DNA of 41,416 nucleotides from E44-bin32 sp034430615 (GTDB lineage Bacteria; Chloroflexota; Anaerolineae; Anaerolineales; E44-bin32). Shown here in pieces: positions 33,082-41,352 of this stretch; the stretch's first letter is position 1; each line of letters opens with the position of its first letter. The notes beneath the pieces are model-generated. The model was not told the DNA's origin. It saw only the letters and a list, made by a program, of their open reading frames with translations, and did no database searches. The position numbers were made by a program, and so were the translations under genes. The stretch is from contig DAOUEJ010000074.1 of assembly GCA_034430615.1 (NCBI GenBank), positions 1 through 41,416 of the forward strand. Reading direction: 5' to 3'.

Positions 33082-33858
33082 TTAGGGGTAGAAGTCTTTC
33101 AACGCTGCGGTCGGGACGCTGATCAAGCCCTCCTGCGGGTCGCCGACCTGCTGCACACGCTCGGGTTGGGTTGCTGTCAGGTAGGCGATGTAGGCCGCCA
33201 TGAGCGCATCCAATTCTTCGTGGGATCGCAGGCGCTCGAGCGGCAAATGCCCCATCAGCAGGTTGTGGCGGGTGATCTCCTCCAGCGCATGCATAGGATT
33301 GGCCAGGTCCAGACCTTCCAGGTAGAGCACGAGCTGGCGCTGCAGGCGGCCCTCCAGCGTGCGTTTGAGGAACGGGCGGCGTTCGAGCAGCACGGTATAG
33401 CCGACATGCGAGCGGGCCTCCAGCATGACTCTTTTCGGCGGCGAATCAGTTTGTACGAATTGACGATAGCCGCTGGCCCGCAGTCGCTGGAAAAGTTCGA
33501 ACCCGGTCTGCACCCAGCCTTTCGCTTCGCTTTCCTCGCCGGGCGTGGCGTAGAGCCGGATGTTGCGTGCCCGCAGTTCGTACTCGCACAACCGCCAGTT
33601 TTCCCAAGTCCCACCGCCCGGTCGTAAGTTGTAGCGGCGCCGGATCTCCGGCTCGGCCATCAAACCCCGGTTCGGTCCCTGCGGCGCATCGATACCGACC
33701 ACGGCGCTGTCCAGGCTCCCGATAAACGCGAGCACATCTTCCAACTCTGCCTGGTCGAGCGCCACGAGCCTGAGCTTCGAATCGAGGGCTGCGTACGTCA
33801 TGGGCCGCTGGCCGGCGGTTGGATCAACCCCTACGAACAAGGCCTCGGTGAAAAGCAT
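33082..33858 (-). CDS. DUF429 family protein (predicted RNase H-like nuclease)
   Basis: 258 aa. Opens with FVGVDPTAG (the DUF429 acidic strand), has VVGIDAPQGPNRG as the second acidic motif, and the long helical C-terminal part (MLEARSHVGYTVLLERRPFLKRTLEGRLQRQLVLY; EELDALMAAYIAY). DUF429 is predicted to share the RNase H fold; function unknown. GAGGAG stands 5 nt before the ATG. It follows the phosphatase-like gene by 30 nt on the same strand. Confidence 0.8.
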   Translation of the reverse strand: MLFTEALFVGVDPTAGQRPMTYAALDSKLRLVALDQAELEDVLAFIGSLDSAVVGIDAPQGPNRGLMAEPEIRRRYNLRPGGGTWENWRLCEYELRARNIRLYATPGEESEAKGWVQTGFELFQRLRASGYRQFVQTDSPPKRVMLEARSHVGYTVLLERRPFLKRTLEGRLQRQLVLYLEGLDLANPMHALEEITRHNLLMGHLPLERLRSHEELDALMAAYIAYLTATQPERVQQVGDPQEGLISVPTAALKDFYP

Positions 33859-33888
33859 GTGAACTCCTCATAGGTCGCGGGAGGTTTT

Positions 33889-34323
33889 CTACTTGTCCCT
33901 GGATTGCATGTGAGTGCGGTAGGCATCCCACAGCGTACGATCAGTGTGGTACGGACCCATCCATGGTTTCTCCGCCGCAGCACGCAGGACGCCTTTCAAT
34001 CTATCTCCCAACAGCAGGCGATATGCAACATAAGTCCAGCGGGTGCGGTGCCGACCACTGCTGCAGTGAAGCAGAACATTCAAACCCGCTTCACGGCTGG
34101 CATGGATGAATTCCGCCGCCAGCTCCCTGACCTGCAGGTCGGCGTCGGCCTCCTGCTCAACGTCCAACCACAGGAACCGCTCCAGCCTTCCTTGAAACAC
34201 GGCTGGCTTGTCCTGCGCTAGATGCAGGACGGCGCTGATCCCGGTCTGGTGAGCGAAGGTCTCCCAGGTGCTTGGGATGTGGTCGCCTCCTGCGGCGAAA
34301 ATCCCTTCCTCAACCCAGGTCAT
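33889..34323 (-). CDS. small tyrosine/dual-specificity phosphatase-like protein
   Basis: 144 aa. The P-loop HCSSGRHR (Cys87, Arg93; CX5R) defines the cysteine phosphatase family, with an upstream strand LLH and the Asp-bearing loop around FLWLDVEQEAD. Substrate unknown; similar small enzymes dephosphorylate proteins or inositol phosphates. It forms a two-gene unit with DUF429 and is divergent from the dehydrogenase gene. Confidence 0.75.
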   Translation of the reverse strand: MTWVEEGIFAAGGDHIPSTWETFAHQTGISAVLHLAQDKPAVFQGRLERFLWLDVEQEADADLQVRELAAEFIHASREAGLNVLLHCSSGRHRTRWTYVAYRLLLGDRLKGVLRAAAEKPWMGPYHTDRTLWDAYRTHMQSRDK

Positions 34324-34404
34324 CGCGCTCGCTTCCCGGTCCCCTTCGGACCCACAGCCAAGCTGGCCTGGAGCCGTATCCTGCGTTCAGTATACAACGC
34401 CCTT

Positions 34405-34433
34405 TTGACGGCGGCGAACGAGGCGGCTATACT
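34405..34433 (+). promoter_or_regulatory. promoter of the P5C dehydrogenase gene
   Basis: TTGACG (34405-34410), 17-bp spacer, TATACT (34428-34433). The leader is about 37 nt with AGGAG at 34464-34468, 8 nt before the ATG at 34477. Confidence 0.8.
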
Positions 34434-34476
34434 CAAGCCAGATCAAATTCAACCCCCTCGATCAGGAGATCTACCT

Positions 34477-36060
34477 ATGGCAGACAAGAAATCTAACTTC
34501 AAGCTCACCTATGCTACGATGTTCAACCCGCCCGAGGAACTGCACACAAACTACGATGGCGCCTTAGCGAAGATCAAGGCCAGGATGGGTGAAGACGTCC
34601 CGATGTTCATCGCCGGAAAGGACGTCACGGCGCAGGAAAAATTCGAGGATCGGTCACCGATCAACCAGGATTGGTTGCTTGGCAGCTTTCAGCGCGGTGG
34701 TGTAGAACATGCCGATGCAGCGCTGGCTGCGGCCCGAAAAGCCTTCCCTGCGTGGTCTGCGAAGCCCTGGCAGGATCGGGTGCAACTGCTACGCGCGGCG
34801 GCCGGAAAGATCGACGAACGGATCTATGAGATTGCAGCTGTCATCTCACTCGAAGTGGGCAAGAACCGCATGGAGGCCCTCGGGGATATCGCCGAGACCG
34901 CTGATCTGATCCGCTACGCGTGCGGTCAGATGGAAGCCAACGAAGGCTACCGGGTCAAGATGGGTGTCGACCCGCTTGAGGGCTATACCGCCACCAACAC
35001 TTCCGTCCTGCGCCCGTATGGGGTTTGGGTCGTGATCAGCCCCTTTAACTTCCCGGCGGCATTAACCGGCGGACCCGTAGGTGCAGCGCTGGTCGCCGGC
35101 AATACCGTCGTGATGAAACCCGCCACGGATACACCCTGGACGGTGCGCCTGCTGGCGGAATGCTTCCGTGATGCAGGCCTGCCGGAGGGCGTCATTAACT
35201 ACGTAACCGGTCCTGGCAGCACGCTCGGCCAGGCGTTGATCGACAGCCCGCAGGTGGACGGGATCACGTTCACCGGGTCTTTTGATGTAGGGATGGGGAT
35301 CTACCGCTCCTTTGCAGGCGGCAAGTACCCGCGCCCTACAATCCTCGAGATGGGCGGCAAGAACCCCTCCATCGTTTCCCGCAACGCTGACCTGGAGCGA
35401 GCCGTAGCCGGCATCGTCCGCTCGGCGTTCGGCCTGCAGGGGCAGAAGTGCTCGGCCAACTCGCGCATCTACGTCGAGAAGCCGGTCTACGACAGCTTTG
35501 TGGAGCGTTTGGCTGAGGTTACGAATAAGATTGCTATCGGCGATCCAACCCGGCGCGAGGTTTTTCTGGGTCCGGTGGTGAACAAGGGCGCCTTCAGCGA
35601 TTTCAAGGCCTTCACCGAGGAACTCTCGCAGGCCGGTACATTCCTTACCGGCGGCCATGTTCTCAGTGCGGGTGAGTTCGAGCACGGTTTCTTCTGTGAA
35701 CCAACCATCGCCGCCGGTGTGCCCCATGACCATCGCCTTTGGTCGCTGGAGATGTTCCTGCCAATCACAATGGTCCACCCGGTCGAGAGCATTGAGCAAG
35801 CCATGCAGCTGGCAAACGACAGCCAGTATGGCTTGACGGCTGGGTTCTACGGCTCGACGGAGGAGGCGGGATGGTTCTTTGAGAATATCCAGGCCGGCGT
35901 GAACTATGCCAACCGTCCCCAGGGATCGACGACTGGCGCCTGGCCGGGCTTCCAACCCTTCGGTGGCTGGAAGGGCTCCGGTTCCTCCGGCAAGAACGCC
36001 GGCGGGCACTACTACCTGCCGCTCTACTTGCACGAACAAATCCACACCCTGATCAGCTGA
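34477..36060 (+). CDS. pruA: 1-pyrroline-5-carboxylate dehydrogenase
   Basis: 527 aa. An NAD-dependent aldehyde dehydrogenase with SPFNFP, TGSFDVG, catalytic Glu in LEMGGKNP and Cys in GQKCSAN. The N-terminal FKLTYATMFNPP and IAGK segments, the overall ~520-aa length and RPQGSTTGAWPGFQPFGGWKGSG near the end match the RocA/PruA P5CDH group. It oxidises glutamate-gamma-semialdehyde to glutamate, the last step of proline and arginine breakdown. Start 34477 follows a clear promoter and AGGAG; an open frame upstream to 34222 runs through that promoter and is not used. No proline dehydrogenase gene is nearby. Confidence 0.92.
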   Translation: MADKKSNFKLTYATMFNPPEELHTNYDGALAKIKARMGEDVPMFIAGKDVTAQEKFEDRSPINQDWLLGSFQRGGVEHADAALAAARKAFPAWSAKPWQDRVQLLRAAAGKIDERIYEIAAVISLEVGKNRMEALGDIAETADLIRYACGQMEANEGYRVKMGVDPLEGYTATNTSVLRPYGVWVVISPFNFPAALTGGPVGAALVAGNTVVMKPATDTPWTVRLLAECFRDAGLPEGVINYVTGPGSTLGQALIDSPQVDGITFTGSFDVGMGIYRSFAGGKYPRPTILEMGGKNPSIVSRNADLERAVAGIVRSAFGLQGQKCSANSRIYVEKPVYDSFVERLAEVTNKIAIGDPTRREVFLGPVVNKGAFSDFKAFTEELSQAGTFLTGGHVLSAGEFEHGFFCEPTIAAGVPHDHRLWSLEMFLPITMVHPVESIEQAMQLANDSQYGLTAGFYGSTEEAGWFFENIQAGVNYANRPQGSTTGAWPGFQPFGGWKGSGSSGKNAGGHYYLPLYLHEQIHTLIS

Positions 36061-36079
36061 GAGGAGCTGCTGCGGCTCC

Positions 36080-36112
36080 CTGCCCTTCCCCCGAGCAGGG
36101 AGCCCTTTTTAT
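36080..36112 (+). terminator. terminator of the P5C dehydrogenase gene
   Basis: GGCTCCCTGC and GCAGGGAGCC form a 10-bp stem around an 11-nt loop, followed by CTTTTT. It lies about 13 nt after the stop codon. Confidence 0.85.
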
Positions 36113-36118
36113 TCCAGG

Positions 36119-36361
36119 ATGTCTTCCCGCCTTGGCTCGGCCTTCGTTCTGATCGGCCTGATCACGCTCACGATCTTCCTGCTCACGCTTCAAATCGGTC
36201 AGGCTGATCTGCTCGTCTTCCTGCTTGGTGCCTCGCTCTCGGCGCTGGGTCTGCTCCTGCACCGGCGGGCACAGCGCCGGCGGCCGCGCTCTTCCGGCCG
36301 GTTCCATACGCTCCGCCGCCTCAGCGGCCAGGATCTTGACGAGGATGAGCTCGACACGTAA
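36119..36361 (+). CDS. small two-helix membrane protein
   Basis: 80 aa. Two helices (SAFVLIGLITLTIFLLTL; LLVFLLGASLSALGLLLH) are followed by a very basic stretch (RRAQRRRPRSSGR) and an acidic end. No family is recognised and the ribosome site is poor (CCAGG). It begins just after a strong terminator, so it needs its own promoter, which I cannot see. Confidence 0.45.
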   Translation: MSSRLGSAFVLIGLITLTIFLLTLQIGQADLLVFLLGASLSALGLLLHRRAQRRRPRSSGRFHTLRRLSGQDLDEDELDT

Positions 36362-36393
36362 TGTTCAGGTAACGACAGACAGGGGGAAATTCA

Positions 36394-36917
36394 TTGACGC
36401 CTGGGAGGATCTCCAATCGCCTCAGGAGTCACGATTGCGCCCAACCCGGGGCGTACTTCGTGACACTGTGCTCATTCAAACGAATACCGATATTCGGAAG
36501 AGTAGACAAGGCTATCTTCGTTCCGAGTGAATTTGGTCTGATTGTCCAGGAGGAACTCCTCAAATCTGAACGTATCAGAGAAGAAGTAGCCTTAGATATT
36601 TGGGTCCTCATGCCGAATCATATGCACGCAATCATCTGGATTAGAGATATTTTTTCAACAGATCAGCTACCTGTAGGGGCGCACGGCCGTGCGCCCTACG
36701 ACGGAAGCAACACTCCCTGGGTTCGTTCATCGCAGGGTTCAAATCTGCTGCAACCAAACGGATAAACATCCACCGTGGGACACCACGCCTTGCGGTATGG
36801 CAACGTAATTACTACGACCATGTCATCCGGGATGATAACGACCTTGCCCGTCATAGGCAATACATCATCGAAAACCCGCTACGCTGGGAGCTCAATCGCC
36901 ACTTTGTTGGGATCTGA
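36394..36917 (+). pseudogene. REP-associated tyrosine transposase (RAYT), one-base frameshift
   Basis: Y1-transposase of the IS200-related RAYT group. The N-terminal frame has the usual PGAYFVTLCSFKR and the HUH motif PNHMHAIIW. After a REP palindrome (36673-36699) the correct frame continues with SLGSFIAGFKSAATKRIN, LAVWQRNYYDHVIR (catalytic Tyr), and ENPLRWELN, ending at TGA 36917. The right arm of the palindrome has CCC where symmetry asks for CCCC; adding one C restores the frame through LRRKQHSLGS, a typical RAYT sequence. Start TTG 36394 is provisional (GGGGGA 12 nt upstream). RAYTs move or multiply REP sequences. Either an assembly homopolymer error or a recently inactivated gene. Confidence 0.8.
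36673..36699. repeat. REP-like palindrome inside the RAYT gene
   Basis: A 27-bp near-perfect palindrome, arms GTAGGGGCGCACGG and CCGTGCGCCCTAC, with one unpaired G. It is translated as VGAHGRAP. Confidence 0.75.
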
Positions 36918-36937
36918 CCTCTGGACTCTCCTCCTCT

Positions 36938-36963
36938 TGTAGGGGCGGGGTGACCCTGCCCCT
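36938..36963. repeat. REP-like hairpin downstream of the RAYT gene
   Basis: TGTAGGGGC start as in the internal REP; GGGGCGGGG (36942-36950) pairs with CCCTGCCCC (36954-36962, one G-T) around a TGA loop. It starts 21 nt after the RAYT stop. Same head sequence as the internal copy, different arms. Confidence 0.65.
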
Positions 36964-37118
36964 TGAGACATTCTGGTTGAACCATCACTCGATCAGTTTG
37001 CTGGGCCGTGCCTCCGGCCAGGATCTACACAAACTTGCCGCTGGTGGATCAGACCGGGTTGGACGGGCCCGTCATCTCTGGTAGACTTTTCGCACTCTAT
37101 GCGATAAAGGAGCAGACG

Positions 37119-37883
37119 ATGGCCGACGTGATCGATCACACCATTTTTGGTGATGACCTGCAGTTGGTCGAAATCGAGCTCGATCCGGGCGAAGCCGTGC
37201 GGGCCGAAGCCGGCACGATGACCTACATGGACGACGGGATCGAGATGCAGACCTCCACCGGTGGAGGTGTCTTCAAAGGCTTGAAGCGAGCATTCACGGG
37301 TGAGAGCTTTTTCATCACCGCCTTTCTCAACACTGGCAATGTCAAGCAGAGCGTGGCCTTCGCCGCACCCTACCCCGGCAAGATCATTGCGATCGACCTG
37401 ACCGCGTTCGGCGGCCGCATCCTGTGCCAGAAGGATTCCTTCCTGTGCGCGGCCCAGGGGATCGAAATCGAGGTCGCCTTCACCAAGCGTTTGGGCGCCG
37501 GGATCTTCGGCGGAGAGGGCTTCATCCTCCAACGCCTGCAGGGAGACGGTATGGCCTTCGTGCACGCTGGTGGCACGATCATCGAGCGTGATTTAGCCGC
37601 AGGCGAATCACTGCGCGTGGATACCGGCTGCCTGGTCGCTTTTGCAGAGACCGTGGATTACGACATTCAATTCATCGGCGGTTTCCGCAATGCCCTCTTC
37701 GGCGGCGAAGGGTTGTTCCTCGCACGCCTCACCGGCCCGGGTAAAGTCTACCTGCAAAGCCTGCCCTTCTCTCGGCTGGCGGACCGTGTGCTGGCGGCGG
37801 CCCGCTTCCAGAAGGTTGACGAGCGCAAAGGCGCCGCCGGCATCGGGGGCGACATCCTCGGCAATTTGATCAGTGGCCGCTAG
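37119..37883 (+). CDS. AIM24/TIGR00266 family protein
   Basis: 254 aa. A trimeric beta-prism type protein: repeated Gly-rich strands such as EAGTMTYMDDGIEMQT, GGGVFKGLKRAFTGESFFIT, LGAGIFGGEGFILQRLQG, and the mirrored GGFRNALFGGEGLFLARLTGPGKVYLQS. Function of the family is unclear; the mitochondrial relative Aim24 affects membrane organisation. Start 37119 is supported by AAAGGAG 6-7 nt upstream; the frame is open to 37008 without a ribosome site. Confidence 0.88.
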   Translation: MADVIDHTIFGDDLQLVEIELDPGEAVRAEAGTMTYMDDGIEMQTSTGGGVFKGLKRAFTGESFFITAFLNTGNVKQSVAFAAPYPGKIIAIDLTAFGGRILCQKDSFLCAAQGIEIEVAFTKRLGAGIFGGEGFILQRLQGDGMAFVHAGGTIIERDLAAGESLRVDTGCLVAFAETVDYDIQFIGGFRNALFGGEGLFLARLTGPGKVYLQSLPFSRLADRVLAAARFQKVDERKGAAGIGGDILGNLISGR

Positions 37884-37925
37884 GTCATCGCTCATGACCA
37901 GAAACAAGCTTGCATCGTTCAGCCG

Positions 37926-38036
37926 GTGAAGGACGCATACTACATCTCGGTTGAGATCGAGACCACCGGTCCAACCTCGAGCCGCTACCCGTTGTTGGCG
38001 ATCAAGGACTACATGGAAAAGATGAAGGTGGAATGA
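37926..38036 (+). pseudogene. remnant of a DEDD-type 3'-5' exonuclease
   Basis: A 36-codon frame from GTG reads YYISVEIETTGP...SRYPLLAI, which resembles the first strand of exonuclease/RNase T proteins (VSVDIETTGPxPxxYSLLSIG) with the catalytic Asp-Glu pair changed to Glu-x-Glu. It then jumps to an unrelated-looking KDYMEKMKVE and stops, overlapping the start of the next gene. It is too short to be an enzyme. Confidence 0.4.
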
Positions 38037-38722
38037 GGATGCCCGGACTAGCCGACCAGGCGGCGGGGAGCGGCGATCCACTCCATGCAAGTATCGCCGC
38101 TGCGCATGAGGCATGGCAGGTGAGTATGGCCCGCCGCATCGATGAACTGCGCGCACAACTGGCAACCCGCAACCGGGATCACCTGGCGGCGCTGGTCGAA
38201 GCCGCCATCGAGCCGTCCGGCCTGCGGCTCATCTACTGGGGGCGGGCAATCCAGATCTCGTGGCCTGAGCTTGAGGTGCGCTGGACCGACGACGGGAAGG
38301 TGCTGAGTACCTTTGATACGGCCATGATCCTCTACTACCTTGATGCAACCGACGGCACATCGCTCGCCGACCGCTGGATCAGCTTCCGTGAACTGCCGGA
38401 CGGAGCCTTCTACCATCAAGCATTTCAGGGATACAGCGGAGACCTGCTCGCAAACCGCTTCGGCGAGAACCCGGATGAGCTGGGGCAGGCAGCCAGCGCA
38501 GTTGGTGGCGTGCGTTTGCCGGACCTCGCTCCCACCGCCTATGCCTTCCAGCCGCTGCCGCGGCTCCGCCTTGCAGCTGCGCTCTGGCCTGGCGATGAGG
38601 ATTTCCATGCTCGCGCTTCTATCCTCTTCGACGCGGCCTGCAGCCATGCGATGACGACCGATGGCCTGGCACTGCTCGGTTCGGGCCTTGCCCGCCGGTT
38701 GATCCGAGCCGCAACCTCATGA
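38033..38722 (+). CDS. DUF3786 family protein
   Basis: 229 aa. The middle has the DUF3786 signature: a strand-rich segment GRAIQISWPELEVRW, MILYYLDATDGTSLADRWISFRELPDGAFYHQAFQ, and a C-terminal helical part with RLAAALWPGDEDF and HAMTTDGLALLGSGL. The family occurs in anaerobes, often beside corrinoid or C1 genes; function unknown. No such partner here. ATG 38033 overlaps the end of the exonuclease remnant; a second ATG (38039) is equally possible. Confidence 0.82.
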   Translation: MRMPGLADQAAGSGDPLHASIAAAHEAWQVSMARRIDELRAQLATRNRDHLAALVEAAIEPSGLRLIYWGRAIQISWPELEVRWTDDGKVLSTFDTAMILYYLDATDGTSLADRWISFRELPDGAFYHQAFQGYSGDLLANRFGENPDELGQAASAVGGVRLPDLAPTAYAFQPLPRLRLAAALWPGDEDFHARASILFDAACSHAMTTDGLALLGSGLARRLIRAATS

Positions 38723-38774
38723 GCTATGTCTATCGCTTCAAGCCATTGAACCGTTCAGCTACAAGGAAGCCAGC

Positions 38775-39686
38775 ATGAATGCAAATCAAAAACCCTGGCG
38801 TACGACTTTGATCCGGCGGATTTTTCTCTCGGCCGATGAACCCCGCCTGAGGGCTGGCTGGCGATTGCTGCTGCATTCGATATTCTTCGGCGTCAGCTTG
38901 AGCCTGCTGACGCTGGCCGTGGTAATGGTCGTCTGGAACAATGGGGACCTCTTCGCAACTGGCCTACCGTTAGATGCCACGATCGAACTGATCGCGATTC
39001 TTCTCGCCACTTATGTTGCGAGAAGGCTGCTCGATCGGCGCAGCTTCGCCTCGCTTGGGTTCACCCTCGGTCCCAACATGGTCAAGGATCTGGCTATCGG
39101 GTTCTGGATCCCAGGACTGCTTATGGGCTTGATCTTCATCACGGAGCTATTCCTGGGATGGTTATCAATCGATTCCTTCGCCTGGGAGACGATGGCCCTG
39201 GAGTCCTGGTTAGGCATCTTGCTTCAAGGGCTGCTGCTCTTCACGCTGGTTGGAATCAGCGAGGAACTGCTCAGCCGCGGTTACCAGCTGCAAAATATCA
39301 CGGAGGGGCTTAACCTTACATGGGGAGTGCTGATCTCATCCAGTGTCTTCGCCGTGCTGCACCTGGCCAACCCGAACAGCAGCCTGTTCTCGAGCCTCGG
39401 GATCTTCGCGGCCGGGGTTTTCCTGGCGTATGGCTGGATTCGAACACGCAAGCTGTGGCTCCCGATCGGCCTCCACCTCGGCTGGAACCTATTTGAAGGC
39501 ACCATCTTCGGTTTCCCGGTGAGCGGGCTCAGGATCGAGTCGCTGATCAAGCAGACCTCTTCCGGCCCGATGCTGATCACGGGTGGAGGCTTTGGACCGG
39601 AAGCCGGCTTGATCGTCCTCCCGGCGATGCTCCTGGGTGCATTGATCATCAGGCTCTACACCCGCCAGCGCAACCCCCAGGGGTAA
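38775..39686 (+). CDS. CPBP-family intramembrane metalloprotease
   Basis: 303 aa. About eight helices. The CPBP/Rce1 motifs are present: EELLSRGY (Glu-Glu-x3-Arg), a helix with FAVLHLANPN and GWNLFEG with HLGWN. Such proteins process prenylated proteins in eukaryotes and act in bacteriocin immunity or unknown proteolysis in bacteria. CTACAAGGAAG upstream gives a plausible ribosome site. Downstream GGGGTAAACACCCC may end the transcript. Confidence 0.88.
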   Translation: MNANQKPWRTTLIRRIFLSADEPRLRAGWRLLLHSIFFGVSLSLLTLAVVMVVWNNGDLFATGLPLDATIELIAILLATYVARRLLDRRSFASLGFTLGPNMVKDLAIGFWIPGLLMGLIFITELFLGWLSIDSFAWETMALESWLGILLQGLLLFTLVGISEELLSRGYQLQNITEGLNLTWGVLISSSVFAVLHLANPNSSLFSSLGIFAAGVFLAYGWIRTRKLWLPIGLHLGWNLFEGTIFGFPVSGLRIESLIKQTSSGPMLITGGGFGPEAGLIVLPAMLLGALIIRLYTRQRNPQG

Positions 39687-39769
39687 ACACCCCGCCACTG
39701 ACCGCTTCATCCAACAAACCACCCCGTAGTACTCTCTTTCCAGCTATGCTGGATAGTTAGGATTAGGTC

Positions 39770-39832
39770 TTGACAACCTAGAACACTTGTTCTATACTGC
39801 CTCCATCGTAGAACACTTGTTCGATATGGAGG
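39770..39832 (+). promoter_or_regulatory. SOS-type promoter with two LexA boxes
   Basis: TTGACA (39770-39775), a 17-bp spacer, TATACT (39793-39798). The spacer contains GAACACTTGTTC (39781-39792), and an identical copy lies at 39811-39822, 30 bp downstream. GAAC-N4-GTTC is the LexA/DinR site of Gram-positive bacteria and several Chloroflexota. GGAGG (39828-39832) sits 6 nt before the ATG at 39839. Confidence 0.85.
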
Positions 39833-39838
39833 TCGGCC

Positions 39839-40567
39839 ATGTCAACCTACACCCGCACGACTCGTTCCCGCATACCGTTCGATCTCGAAGCAGCATTGCG
39901 CGATCTTGCCAAACGAATACGGCTGCCGCGCGCCTCACTCTTTGCCCTGATCATGATCGGGGCGCTGGTTGCCTTCGAGAGTTTCAACTATGGCACGACG
40001 GAGTTCGCCCTCACGGATCTGCTCGGTGACCTGCGCTTCGCCAACCTGCGCTGGTCCACTATCCTCGCACTGGCGTTCTGTGGGATGGACTTTGCCGGGA
40101 TCGCACGCCTCTTCTCACCCCAGGGCGAGGAGGGCCATTCAATGGAGACCTGGTACCTGCTGGGAGCTTGGCTGCTTGCAGCCACGATGAACGCTGCGCT
40201 GACCTGGTGGGCTGTCTCGATCGCTCTCCTCAGCCACAATGGGCTCGGAAATGAAATCCTGGGGCGTGAAGATCTTTTATCCAGTGTTCCGCTCTTTGTC
40301 GCTATGCTGGTTTGGCTCATCCGCGTGCTGATGATCGGGACGTTCACACTCTCGAGCAGTCACTTTGTGGCTCGCAGCTTATTTGCTCGGAAAACACGCA
40401 AGCCCGAACATATGGGCGATGCCCCGCAGGCCACACCTGTGAGCCGCCCGGCACCCGGACTTCAATCGGCTCGCTCTATCAGGCCAGCTCCAAAAGCTAA
40501 CTCGATCCCCAGCGGATCTACGCGCAGAACGCCGGTCACCGCACGGTCCTCTCGTAGCCAGCGCTGA
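39839..40567 (+). CDS. SOS-controlled membrane protein of unknown function
   Basis: 242 aa, not recognised. The first ~30 residues are basic (RTTRSRIPFDLEAALRDLAKRIR), then four helices (about 33-53, 70-90, 103-130, 146-172), and a long Ser/Pro/Arg-rich cytoplasmic tail of ~55 residues. It starts 6 nt after GGAGG in a strong, twice LexA-boxed promoter. The lytic transglycosylase gene follows at 9 nt, so both are SOS-induced. Possibly a holin-like or conjugation-associated membrane protein; this is only context. Confidence 0.75.
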   Translation: MSTYTRTTRSRIPFDLEAALRDLAKRIRLPRASLFALIMIGALVAFESFNYGTTEFALTDLLGDLRFANLRWSTILALAFCGMDFAGIARLFSPQGEEGHSMETWYLLGAWLLAATMNAALTWWAVSIALLSHNGLGNEILGREDLLSSVPLFVAMLVWLIRVLMIGTFTLSSSHFVARSLFARKTRKPEHMGDAPQATPVSRPAPGLQSARSIRPAPKANSIPSGSTRRTPVTARSSRSQR

Positions 40568-40576
40568 GAGACAACT

Positions 40577-41338
40577 GTGCAGACGTACACAAAAGGACGG
40601 CTGCGCCAGGGACATCCACAGATCGTCGGGGGCTCCAACCCCCGGCGGTCTGCCCTTGTTTCAATCCTCATACAAATTATCTTTCCATTGGCTCTCGTCA
40701 CGGCCATCGGGCTATGGATTGCGCACCACGCAACCGTATTCATCCTTTCTTTCCAGGAAGCTGCTGCTTCCCAACAGATCGAATGGGTAGAACTCGAGTC
40801 CACCAACAGCATGGTTGGTTTGGGATCATCTGAGACGCAGGCTGTCGCATTGCATGGCCTCACCCCAGAAGTCAGGCGTTGGTCTGCCTCGATTGAGCAA
40901 TGGTCGTCAGCCTACGAGCTCCCTCCGCTGCTTGTAGCGACTGTCATGCAAATCGAATCATGTGGTGATGCTCACGCTCAGTCACCAGCCGGTGCACGTG
41001 GGTTATTCCAAGTCATGCCCTTCCACTTCGAGTCCGGGGAGAATAGTTATGATCCTGAGATCAACGCACACCGTGGGCTTGCATACCTTCGTGGTGCCTT
41101 TGATCTCGGTGGGGGAAATATAGGCCTGGCGCTGGCTGGTTATAACGGCGGCCATTCTCTGATCGGACGTGATCCTTCGCTTTGGCCGGAGGAGACCCAA
41201 CGTTATGTGGGTTGGGGAACAGGTATTTGGGATGACCTGGTCAACGGCGAAGATTCTAGTTCGACACTTGAAGCCTGGCTCGATGCTGGCGGGTTACGTT
41301 TGTGCCAGGCAGCCCATGCCTCAAGCGAGAACAGTTGA
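40577..41338 (+). CDS. membrane-anchored lytic transglycosylase (SLT domain)
   Basis: 253 aa. One N-terminal membrane helix (ILIQIIFPLALVTAIGLWIA), a linker, then an SLT/lysozyme-like domain with catalytic Glu127 (VMQIESCGD), SPAGARGLFQVMP and ALAGYNGG. It cleaves peptidoglycan outside the membrane, making room for envelope machines such as type IV secretion systems. GTG start at 40577 with GAGAG upstream; it follows the SOS membrane protein by 9 nt and should share its promoter. The domain is complete. Confidence 0.88.
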   Translation: MQTYTKGRLRQGHPQIVGGSNPRRSALVSILIQIIFPLALVTAIGLWIAHHATVFILSFQEAAASQQIEWVELESTNSMVGLGSSETQAVALHGLTPEVRRWSASIEQWSSAYELPPLLVATVMQIESCGDAHAQSPAGARGLFQVMPFHFESGENSYDPEINAHRGLAYLRGAFDLGGGNIGLALAGYNGGHSLIGRDPSLWPEETQRYVGWGTGIWDDLVNGEDSSSTLEAWLDAGGLRLCQAAHASSENS

Positions 41339-41352
41339 GGCAAATCCGAGGT

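Noticed and set aside
34222..34476. longer N-terminus for the P5C dehydrogenase
   Set aside because: The extension runs through a TTGACG/TATACT promoter and lacks a ribosome site; the ATG at 34477 has AGGAG.
35062..36045. 327-aa reverse-strand ORF
   Set aside because: Antisense to the P5C dehydrogenase gene, whose catalytic motifs are complete.
36993..37565. 190-aa reverse-strand ORF
   Set aside because: It is the antisense shadow of the AIM24 gene, which has clear family repeats and a good ribosome site.
40618..40655. tRNA 3' end or attachment site inside the transglycosylase gene (GGGGGCTCCAACCCCC)
   Set aside because: The loop lacks TTCRANY, no cloverleaf is possible, and the stretch is part of an intact open frame.
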